From Rickettsiales bacterium (GTDB lineage: Bacteria > Pseudomonadota > Alphaproteobacteria > Rickettsiales > Anaplasmataceae), in the NCBI GenBank assembly GCA_031266615.1, contig JAISAR010000075.1:1-9738 (forward strand): 9,738 bases of DNA, written 5' to 3'. Below, one piece after another: positions 1-5,423 of this stretch. Position numbers and translations under genes: made by a program. Within the stretch, counting starts at the first letter, position 1. Every line of letters starts with the position of its first letter. The notes below the pieces were generated by a model that saw nothing but the letters and a program-made list of their open reading frames with translations, ran no database searches and was not told where the DNA came from.

Positions 1-260
1 TTCTTAAACGTTTATGGCTAAGGTTAGTTGCATTAAAAAGCAGCTAAGTCGCACTTATTAAGCGTTTAGGATAAAAAAACGCCAACATTTCGACACAAAA
101 GTAAATAACTAGCCACCACGGGGCTTCTTTTGCTTTTTTTCCTCGCTTGGTAAATTTTTTAATGCTAGGTTAGTTGCATTTGAAAGCAGCTAAGTCGCAG
201 CTTTACAAAAAACGCCAATAAATTGCCTTTTTCTGCTTAGTTTAAGTTATGCAACAAGTC
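1..260. repeat. Intergenic repeat block, left arm of a window-wide inverted repeat
   Basis: No gene is visible here. The block contains two direct copies of one unit. GGTTAGTTGCATT occurs at 22-34 and 168-180, and AAAGCAGCTAAGTCGCA at 37-53 and 183-199, both offset by exactly 146 bp. Each copy is followed by a stretch containing AACGCCAA. The part from about 104 to 259 recurs as a diverged reverse complement at 9461-9655. Shared words include AATAACTAGC (104-113), AAAGCAGCTAA (183-193), AAAACGCCAATA (209-220) and GTTATGCAAC (246-255). This looks like a dispersed intergenic repeat family with no protein of its own. Confidence 0.75.
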
Positions 261-335
261 TATTGTATAATTTATTTAACTACATATGAAAATTTTAGTT
301 TGATTAAAACGGATAAAAGCTGTATTACTGTTTGA

Positions 336-341
336 TATAAT
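336..341 (+). promoter_or_regulatory. Likely -10 box for tRNA-Lys (and possibly nuoF)
   Basis: A perfect TATAAT lies 13 bases before the mature tRNA-Lys 5' end, a normal distance for a short tRNA leader. No good -35 box is found at 16-18 bases upstream, so the call rests on the -10 and its position. No other clear promoter lies between the tRNA and nuoF, so it may also drive nuoF. Confidence 0.5.
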
Positions 342-354
342 TGAGAAATGAAAT

Positions 355-427
355 GATCCCGTAGCTCAGCCGGTAGAGCAACTGACTTTTAATCAGTGGG
401 TCGCGCGTTCGATTCGCGCCGGGATCA
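355..427 (+). tRNA. tRNA-Lys (anticodon UUU)
   Basis: A complete cloverleaf can be folded by eye. The acceptor stem is GATCCCG (355-361) with CGGGATC (420-426). The anticodon stem is ACTGA/TCAGT around loop CTTTTAA, giving anticodon TTT at 388-390. The T stem is GCGCG/CGCGC around TTCGATT. The discriminator is A427. CCA is not encoded, since CTA follows, so the 3' end must be added after transcription. This differs from the tRNA-Ala and tRNA-Glu genes in the window. nuoF starts only 28 bp downstream. Confidence 0.97.
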
Positions 428-429
428 CT

Positions 430-451
430 AAGGTTTCAAAAAGGTTTCAAA
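430..451 (+). repeat. Perfect 11-bp tandem duplication in the tRNA-Lys/nuoF spacer
   Basis: AAGGTTTCAAA occurs twice back to back, at 430-440 and 441-451, filling almost the whole gap between tRNA-Lys and nuoF. The second copy contributes the AAAGG (449-453) that is the only Shine-Dalgarno-like sequence near the nuoF start. Confidence 0.9.
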
Positions 452-455
452 GGCC

Positions 456-1742
456 ATGGTGAAAGAACAAGACAAAATATTCACTAATTTGAGTGGTAAA
501 GGAACTCCACTACTCAAGGATGCAAAAAAACGTGGTAGTTGGCAAAAAACAAAAGAACTACTGGACTTGGGGTCAGAAAAAATCATTGATGAAGTAAAAA
601 AATCTGGCTTAAGAGGCCGAGGGGGTGCAGGATTTTCCACCGGCCTTAAGTGGAGCTTTATACCCAAAAATCCTTCAAAAGAACAACCAACATATTTAGT
701 AGTCAACGCAGACGAATCAGAGCCAGGCACATGCAAAGACAGAGATATATTGCGATATGAGCCACACAAGCTACTTGAAGGTATTCTTCTGGCTGGAAGA
801 GCAATCTGCGCGTCAGTTGCGTATATTTATATCAGGGGTGAGTTTTATAATAAATATTTAGTTCTAAAAAAAGCACTTGAGGAAGCCTATAAGGAAGGCC
901 TGGTTGGAAAAAATGCCTGTAAATCGGGCTATGACCTCGATGTATTTATACATAGGGGAGCAGGAGCTTACATATGCGGAGAAGAAACAGCTCAGCTTGA
1001 ATCAATTGAAGGAAAAAAGGGCTTCCCTCGCATGAAGCCCCCATTCCCTGCAGGTGTTGGGCTTTTTGGCTGTCCAACCACGATAAACAACGTTGAAACT
1101 ATAGCTATGGTTCCAGATATTCTGCGTCGTGGAGGAGAGTGGTTTGCGTCTCTTGGCAAACCAAACAATACCGGTACTAAAGTATTTTGTATTTCGGGAC
1201 ATGTAAACAACCCGTGTAATGTTGAAGAAGAGCTTGGAATTCCACTGCGTGAGTTAATTGAAAAATACGCGGGTGGAGTGCGAGGGGGTTGGGATAATTT
1301 ACTTGCTGTGATACCTGGCGGGTCTTCAGTGCCACTTATTTCGAAATCTATATGCGATACTATTGAAATGGATTTTGATTCACTAATAGGTGTACAATCA
1401 AGTCTTGGTACTGCTGCTGTCATAGTGATGGATAAATCAACTGACATAATAGCTGCAATAGAGAGGTTATCGCATTTCTATATGCATGAGTCATGTGGGC
1501 AATGTACACCATGTCGTGAAGGTACTGGATGGATGTGGAGAATTATGAAAAGGATGGTAACAGGGAACATTAGACCTGGTGAAATAGATAAGTTACTTGA
1601 TCTTACAACTCAAATAGAAGGACATACGATTTGCGCACTTGGTGATGCTGCAGCTTGGCCGATTCAGGGATTAATTAGGCATTTCCGCCACGTTATCGAA
1701 GAGAGAGCACAATTCAGTAGAAGTTGTGCGCGAACATCGTAG
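456..1742 (+). CDS. nuoF: NADH-quinone oxidoreductase subunit F (NuoF, 51-kDa flavoprotein)
   Basis: NuoF is the NADH-oxidising subunit of respiratory complex I. It sits in the peripheral arm on the cytoplasmic face, binds NADH and FMN, and passes electrons to an iron-sulfur cluster. The 428 residues match the usual family length of about 420-430. Visible motifs in order are the glycine-rich nucleotide-binding GLRGRGGAGF (51-60), the NADESEPGT segment (84-92), the FMN-site GAGAYICGEET (168-178), and the 4Fe-4S ligands C347, C350, C353 (SCGQCTPC) with C393 (TICALG). ATG 456 is annotated, but GTG 459 is the next codon and sits at a better distance (5 nt) from AAAGG 449-453. No other nuo gene lies here, in line with the split nuo clusters of Rickettsiales. 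It probably shares the tRNA-Lys transcript. Confidence 0.97.
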   Translation: MVKEQDKIFTNLSGKGTPLLKDAKKRGSWQKTKELLDLGSEKIIDEVKKSGLRGRGGAGFSTGLKWSFIPKNPSKEQPTYLVVNADESEPGTCKDRDILRYEPHKLLEGILLAGRAICASVAYIYIRGEFYNKYLVLKKALEEAYKEGLVGKNACKSGYDLDVFIHRGAGAYICGEETAQLESIEGKKGFPRMKPPFPAGVGLFGCPTTINNVETIAMVPDILRRGGEWFASLGKPNNTGTKVFCISGHVNNPCNVEEELGIPLRELIEKYAGGVRGGWDNLLAVIPGGSSVPLISKSICDTIEMDFDSLIGVQSSLGTAAVIVMDKSTDIIAAIERLSHFYMHESCGQCTPCREGTGWMWRIMKRMVTGNIRPGEIDKLLDLTTQIEGHTICALGDAAAWPIQGLIRHFRHVIEERAQFSRSCARTS

Positions 1743-1819
1743 CCATATCGGTATCTCAGCCACTAACACATAGCAGAATGTTGATAAACCTTTAGCTATA
1801 GTATAAAAGCCACACAGGA

Positions 1820-2965
1820 CTATAAATGATGGATCAACATTGCTTTAAAGAGGGTGCCCATATTTTCAGTTAACCTTAGGAATTCACCAAAAATCCTATT
1901 TTTTTGTTCATCACTTGCATTTTTCATCAAAGCCTGCGTTCTTTCTTTTATACCAAAAAGATATAAAAATTCTCTTTGAGTTAAAATCTCGCAATCTACA
2001 TGTTTTAATGAATCCCTTAACGCTTGAAAGTTCACAAGCGCAGTAATATCGCTATTACCAACATTTTCAAGAAAATTGGCATACTTGTGTTGCTTTACCG
2101 ATTGCAGAGTGCTCTTATACTCAGGATATACGTAACCATAATCTATGATCAAAGCAGCTCCTTTGTTATTGTATATCTTTTCCTCAAGTCTTTTTAATAT
2201 TTCAATTCCAGTTGGACACACTTCCACTACTGCACCATCGAAAAGTTTTCTGTTTGTTGTCTGAGTAGCTGATACTGGAACACACAATTCCTTTTTCTGG
2301 ATCCCAGTGTCAGCTATTTGGGTGACATCATCCTTTTTCCTGGATCCCAGTGTCACGCACTGGGATGACAAAGAGGAGGCACTGGGATCTTTTTTCTGGA
2401 CCCCAGTGTCAGCTACTTCGGATGACACCCCGTTATCTTGCTTTGCTATCCTATTTTCATACCATTCTCCGTTACGATACACAAACTGGTCTATTGGGAG
2501 GGCATCAAAGAATTCATTTGCTAGAAAGATGGTTGGTTGCTCTGGTAGGCTATTGATATTTTCGTGCCAGTTAATATCTAAGCCCTTTAATTTTTTCTTT
2601 TGTATCTCCTGTAAAGTAGGACTTATTTCAACTAGGTGGATCGACACTGAATCAAAAAAGTCATTGTATTTTCTAGTGACTCTTATTATATCGTGGATAA
2701 GTGTTCCTTTACCTGGCCCGAGTTCAACCAGAGAAAATTTTGATGGCTCCCCTAATTTTTCCCATGTATGCATTACCCAAACGGCAATTATTTCACCGAA
2801 CAATTGACTGATTTCAGGTGCTGTAATAAAATCACCATCCTTGCCAAGTGGTAATTTACTCATATAATAGCCGTACTCTTTATGGTATAGAGCAGCATTC
2901 ATGAAATCACTGATCGATATTGATCCTTGGCTTTTATCAATTAACTTGTGTATATAAGTGAGCAT
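1820..2965 (-). CDS. SAM-dependent methyltransferase, MidA/NDUFAF7 family, with in-frame repeat insertion
   Basis: This 381-residue protein belongs to the class I methyltransferase family containing mitochondrial NDUFAF7 (MidA), which dimethylates an arginine of the complex I 49-kDa subunit during assembly. The bacterial substrate is not known to me. Visible signatures are the family stretch GKDGDFITAPEISQLFGE (41-58), the SAM-binding LVELGPGKGT (79-88), the acidic end of the next strand HLVEIS (110-115), NEFFDALPIDQF (150-161) and GAALIIDYGY (269-278). Residues about 179-236 do not belong to the family core. They are translated from palindromic repeats and give ADTGVQKK- and ADTGIQKKE-like phrases. 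The insertion lies in a variable loop between the NEFFDALP strand and VVEVCP, so the fold can probably tolerate it. The gene converges on nuoF with a 77-bp gap, and I see no convincing terminator there. Confidence 0.93.
   Translation of the reverse strand: MLTYIHKLIDKSQGSISISDFMNAALYHKEYGYYMSKLPLGKDGDFITAPEISQLFGEIIAVWVMHTWEKLGEPSKFSLVELGPGKGTLIHDIIRVTRKYNDFFDSVSIHLVEISPTLQEIQKKKLKGLDINWHENINSLPEQPTIFLANEFFDALPIDQFVYRNGEWYENRIAKQDNGVSSEVADTGVQKKDPSASSLSSQCVTLGSRKKDDVTQIADTGIQKKELCVPVSATQTTNRKLFDGAVVEVCPTGIEILKRLEEKIYNNKGAALIIDYGYVYPEYKSTLQSVKQHKYANFLENVGNSDITALVNFQALRDSLKHVDCEILTQREFLYLFGIKERTQALMKNASDEQKNRIFGEFLRLTENMGTLFKAMLIHHL
2259..2429. repeat. Cluster of palindromic repeat elements inside the methyltransferase gene
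   Basis: Three copies of a unit of about 33 bp beginning CTGGATCCCAGTGTCA (or CTGGACCCC) start at 2297, 2340 and 2396. A half copy, GGCACTGGGATC, lies at 2379-2389. A fourth, inverted and degenerate copy lies at about 2259-2282. Copy two folds as a perfect hairpin, ATCCCAGTG (2344-2352) with CACTGGGAT (2358-2366) around a 5-nt loop. The sequence is of the palindromic-repeat kind seen in Wolbachia genomes and resembles in behaviour the Rickettsia palindromic elements that insert in frame in coding genes. The host reading frame stays open through all copies. Confidence 0.85.
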
Positions 2966-3045
2966 TATTAATAAATGTTTAACTATAGCATGTCATGATA
3001 TAAAGTATTAGAATATTTATATGTGTAGTATAAACTTAAGAGCTT

Positions 3046-3429
3046 ATGGATAATAATGCTTCAGCTATGGACGACCAAGATACCACCCTTACACATCAAA
3101 ATGATGGTATTGAATACAAATTTGAAGAGGTTGTCAAATTTGTAGAAAATAAGGTTATAAGCGCTGATGGGTTGACTTTAGCAGAGGTATTTCAAGTTCT
3201 AGTTCAAATGTTAAATGGTGATCTAGAATTGGTAAAAAAAGTGCTAGCGTATGCTAATGTTATGGCAAAGCATGGAATGAAGGTAGCAAAAGAATCGCAA
3301 TTAAGCAGAGCTGATGTCCTTCGAGCTCTAGAAGGCAAAGAGAATGTCATCAGCAGGCAAGATTTCATAAAGAAACCACCTTCTACACCTGCTGTAAAAC
3401 CAACCAAAAAGAAAAGTAGAGGTCTTTAG
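3046..3429 (+). CDS. Small conserved-looking protein of unknown function
   Basis: I do not recognise this 127-residue protein. It has an acidic, probably disordered N-terminus (1-25), a predicted helical middle (about 26-105, with EEVVKFVENKVI, LTLAEVFQVLVQMLNG and LELVKKVLAYANVMAKHG) and a basic Pro/Lys-rich tail ending in KPTKKKSRGL. No signal peptide, membrane segment or cysteine pair is seen. TAAGAG (3037-3042) just before ATG 3046 may serve as ribosome binding site. Its TAG stop at 3427-3429 directly abuts the ATG of the next gene, so the two are almost certainly co-transcribed and probably translationally coupled. That neighbour is the best hint to its role. The methyltransferase gene diverges 80 bp upstream. 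Confidence 0.8.
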   Translation: MDNNASAMDDQDTTLTHQNDGIEYKFEEVVKFVENKVISADGLTLAEVFQVLVQMLNGDLELVKKVLAYANVMAKHGMKVAKESQLSRADVLRALEGKENVISRQDFIKKPPSTPAVKPTKKKSRGL

Positions 3430-3711
3430 ATGGCTGATTCCATAAAAAAATTTACTGTGCAATGTGATTTCAAGGGACAAAGCTCGCCTTTTGCAATATA
3501 CATAGGGAATCCAAAAAGTGACACTCATCCGATTCATCATCAAGATTCCTGGCTTGTAAAAGAGCGTGGAGGGAATATCCCCGACAAAGTAAAAGAAAGC
3601 TTGCAGAAATTATATAAATTGTCTCAGGAAAATGGAGTTTCTTTCCCAGAGCTATGTGCGTATGCCATTACTATGGTTAGTAATGATAAAAAAAATGACA
3701 ACAAGAAATAG
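3430..3711 (+). CDS. DUF2610-like small protein
   Basis: This 93-residue protein resembles the DUF2610 family known from Wolbachia, Rickettsia and relatives, judged from memory by KKFTVQCDFKGQSSPFAIYIGNP (6-28), a His-rich HPIHHQDSWLVKERGG segment (33-48) and the C-terminal VSFPELCAYAI (70-80). The function of the family is unknown to me. The layout suggests a beta-rich N-terminal half followed by a short helical domain (IPDKVKESLQKLYKLSQENG). There is no signal peptide or membrane segment, and the tail is Lys/Asn/Asp-rich. It starts immediately after the stop of the upstream gene (TAG then ATG), so reinitiation is likely. It faces dapD tail to tail with a 36-bp gap. The family name is moderately sure; that the gene is real is very likely. 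Confidence 0.85.
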   Translation: MADSIKKFTVQCDFKGQSSPFAIYIGNPKSDTHPIHHQDSWLVKERGGNIPDKVKESLQKLYKLSQENGVSFPELCAYAITMVSNDKKNDNKK

Positions 3712-3717
3712 ATCCTT

Positions 3718-3737
3718 TGCATTTTTGCCATAATGCA
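3718..3737. terminator. Weak hairpin between convergent genes, possible bidirectional terminator
   Basis: TGCATT (3718-3723) pairs with AATGCA (3732-3737) around an 8-nt loop, in the 36-bp gap between the DUF2610-like gene and dapD. The stem is short and A+T-rich and has no strong T-run. Position is the main support. Confidence 0.25.
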
Positions 3738-3747
3738 GGAATCTAGT

Positions 3748-4578
3748 TTAATTTCTCAATATTTCATTTATAGAAGTTTTCGATCTTGTCTTTTCATCCA
3801 CTTTTTTTATTATAACTGCGCAATAGGTTGAAATGTTATTTTTAGATGGAGTAGACCCTGGTACCACTACAGAATAAGGCGGCACTTCGCCATAAAGTAC
3901 TTTATTTGTTTCTCTATCAATAATTTTTGTTGATGCTCCAATAAAAACTCCCATGCCTAAAACCGCTCCTTCTCTTATTATAACACCTTCGGCTATCTCG
4001 CTGCGCGCTCCAATGAAGCAATTATCCTCTATAATAACCGGAGAAGCTTGAATAGGTTCTAAAACTCCTCCGATCCCCACTCCTCCAGAAATATGGCAGT
4101 TCTTTCCTATTTGTGCGCAGCTACCAACCGTTGACCAAGTATCTATCATTGTGCCTGAATCAATATACGCACCAACATTAACAAAACTTGGCATCAGAAC
4201 AACATTTGTACCTATGTAGGCAGATTGACGGACAAAACACCCAGGAACTGCTCTAATTTTTGACTGGCGAAACCTTTCTTCATTCCATCCATCAAACTTA
4301 TTATTGATCTTATCACACCACCAATTGTTATTGCCTATTATTTTGCTTTCTTCAGTGAGAAAATGTAATAATATTCCCTGCTTTATCCATGTGTGTACTA
4401 CCCACTTTCCACTTGACAGCTTTTCTGCCACTCTAATTTTGCCACTGTCTAAGAGACTAATTACCTCTCTAATTGTTATTTTTGCTGTTTTTTTTACACT
4501 GCGATCGCCAAGCTCATGCCTGTTTTTCCAGATATTTTCCACATCACTTTGTACTTTTTCTAGCTGCAAGTATTCCAT
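3748..4578 (-). CDS. dapD: 2,3,4,5-tetrahydropyridine-2,6-dicarboxylate N-succinyltransferase (DapD)
   Basis: DapD transfers succinyl from succinyl-CoA to tetrahydrodipicolinate in the succinylase branch of the diaminopimelate/lysine pathway. It is a cytoplasmic trimer with a left-handed beta-helix. The 276 residues match the family's usual 270-280. The N-terminal helical domain covers about 1-105. The hexapeptide-repeat helix covers about 108-220, with AVPGCFVRQSAYIGTNVVLMP, NVGAYIDSGTMIDTWSTVGS, HISGGVGIGGVLEP and NCFIGARSEIAEG. A C-terminal strand-rich cap includes GEVPPYSVVVPGS (230-242). In Wolbachia-type endosymbionts the pathway is usually read as making meso-diaminopimelate for a lipid II or minimal peptidoglycan precursor; that use is inference here. 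It stands alone, with no other dap gene in the window, and diverges from the zinc-ribbon gene. Confidence 0.97.
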   Translation of the reverse strand: MEYLQLEKVQSDVENIWKNRHELGDRSVKKTAKITIREVISLLDSGKIRVAEKLSSGKWVVHTWIKQGILLHFLTEESKIIGNNNWWCDKINNKFDGWNEERFRQSKIRAVPGCFVRQSAYIGTNVVLMPSFVNVGAYIDSGTMIDTWSTVGSCAQIGKNCHISGGVGIGGVLEPIQASPVIIEDNCFIGARSEIAEGVIIREGAVLGMGVFIGASTKIIDRETNKVLYGEVPPYSVVVPGSTPSKNNISTYCAVIIKKVDEKTRSKTSINEILRN

Positions 4579-4588
4579 TTATTACATA

Positions 4589-4617
4589 TTGACAATAAGT
4601 TTATAGTTTTGTATAAT
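4589..4617 (+). promoter_or_regulatory. Perfect sigma70 consensus promoter for the zinc-ribbon gene
   Basis: TTGACA (4589-4594) and TATAAT (4612-4617) are separated by exactly 17 bases, the ideal sigma70 arrangement. Transcription would start near 4624, about 25 nt before GTG 4649. It is the best promoter in the window and supports the downstream GTG start. Confidence 0.85.
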
Positions 4618-4648
4618 TTGAACTTGTTACTACTCATGTGTAAGTGCT

Positions 4649-5056
4649 GTGAAAATACAATGCAATAATTGTACTAAAACTTACTTAGTATCCTCCGAGC
4701 AAATAGGTAAGCTTGGAAGGAAAGTAAAGTGTACAAACTGCAACCATACATGGCATGAATATTTACAAGAATCAGACGAGCTGCACACTACGGGTATACA
4801 AGAAAAAAAAGTTGGCGGAAAGAGTTTTTTAGTGTTTACTACCTTAGCTTTTGCCGTAGTAGCAGGATTGTGTATCGCAATAGCTAATCCTAAGGAAATG
4901 GACAAGGTATACAAAACGATCGGTTCGTATAAGGATTCAATAAGCTACAAATTAGGGTATAAGAAAAAGCAAACCGATAGCCCGAATATAAAAAGGCTTG
5001 CTGCAAGTAAATTTTATCAAGACTATCTTTTTTTAACTAATTTAAGATCTAGTTAA
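4649..5056 (+). CDS. Zinc-ribbon (MJ0042-type) single-pass membrane protein
   Basis: This 135-residue protein starts with a short zinc ribbon, C5-x2-C8 and C28-x2-C31 (MKIQCNNC and VKCTNCNHTWHE), of the MJ0042 type common at the N-terminus of alphaproteobacterial membrane proteins of unknown role. A polar linker (39-57) leads to one hydrophobic segment at about 60-78 (FLVFTTLAFAVVAGLCIAIA), followed by a basic C-terminal domain. The start is GTG: no in-frame ATG lies before the first cysteine, and the perfect promoter ends just upstream. The Shine-Dalgarno is poor. By the positive-inside rule the ribbon is probably cytoplasmic and the tail may be periplasmic, though the tail is also basic. 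The linker phrase TTGIQEKK resembles the repeat-encoded phrase in the methyltransferase. Function unknown. Confidence 0.88.
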   Translation: MKIQCNNCTKTYLVSSEQIGKLGRKVKCTNCNHTWHEYLQESDELHTTGIQEKKVGGKSFLVFTTLAFAVVAGLCIAIANPKEMDKVYKTIGSYKDSISYKLGYKKKQTDSPNIKRLAASKFYQDYLFLTNLRSS

Positions 5057-5103
5057 ATAGGGTGTGACATTAGATCTCTTGCATTATGGCAGAAAGCAGG
5101 TTA

Positions 5104-5109
5104 TATAAT
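5104..5109 (+). promoter_or_regulatory. Possible -10 box for tRNA-Ala
   Basis: TATAAT lies 60 bases before the tRNA 5' end, with TTGCAT (5079-5084) upstream at a long 19-base spacing. The arrangement is plausible but not strong. Confidence 0.3.
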
Positions 5110-5169
5110 AGATAAATATTTCTTGTATTCCAGCCTGGGTTAGTTTATCCTTTAAATAAGAATTACCTA

Positions 5170-5245
5170 GGGGGCATAGCTCAGTTGGTAGAGCATCTGT
5201 TTTGCACGCAGAAGGCCAGCGGTTCGACCCCGCTTGCCTCCACCA
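5170..5245 (+). tRNA. tRNA-Ala (anticodon UGC)
   Basis: The cloverleaf folds with acceptor GGGGGCA (5170-5176) and TGCCTCC (5235-5241). The anticodon stem is TCTGT/GCAGA around TTTGCAC, giving TGC at 5203-5205. The T loop is TTCGACC. The discriminator is A5242 and CCA is encoded at 5243-5245. The anticodon stem ends in a G-T pair. It stands alone, not in an rRNA spacer. Confidence 0.97.
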
Positions 5246-5300
5246 TATAATATTTCACAAAACCCGCTATAATAGTTCACTTTATAACTCAAACAACCTT

Positions 5301-5410
5301 CTAATACCAAACCTCAATGGACAAATTAAAAAAAATCGCTTTTTGCCTAGAGGTTTAGCGAATCTATGATGCGTTCTATCTGCCTTCCCAATAACAAGGG
5401 TTGGTATCAG
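5301..5410. mobile_element. MITE-like 110-bp element with imperfect terminal inverted repeats
   Basis: CTAATACCAAACCT (5301-5314) matches the reverse complement of AGGGTTGGTATCAG (5397-5410) at 12 of 14 positions, bounding a 110-bp unit in the gap between tRNA-Ala and the gltX stop. An inner inverted pair, AAACCTC (5309-5315) and GAGGTTT (5350-5356), is also present. No target-site duplication is obvious. On the minus strand the element is open without a stop, reading IPTLVIGKADRTHH and onward to a stop at 5282-5284, but no ATG is available, so a translated gene is not supported. It may be a non-autonomous element or a degraded fragment of an insertion sequence. Confidence 0.5.
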
Positions 5411-5423
5411 AAAAAGTTCCACC

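Noticed and set aside
992..1447. Minus-strand open frame of 151 codons inside nuoF
   Set aside because: nuoF covers it with conserved cofactor motifs; the antisense product shows no recognisable features.
1743..1819. Terminator between nuoF and the methyltransferase gene
   Set aside because: Only a weak TATAGT/ACTATA pair with a long loop is found, and its second arm overlaps the end of the methyltransferase gene.
2307..2807. Plus-strand open frame of 166 codons inside the methyltransferase gene
   Set aside because: It lies opposite the conserved SAM-binding motifs and begins in the palindromic repeats; it is best read as a shadow.
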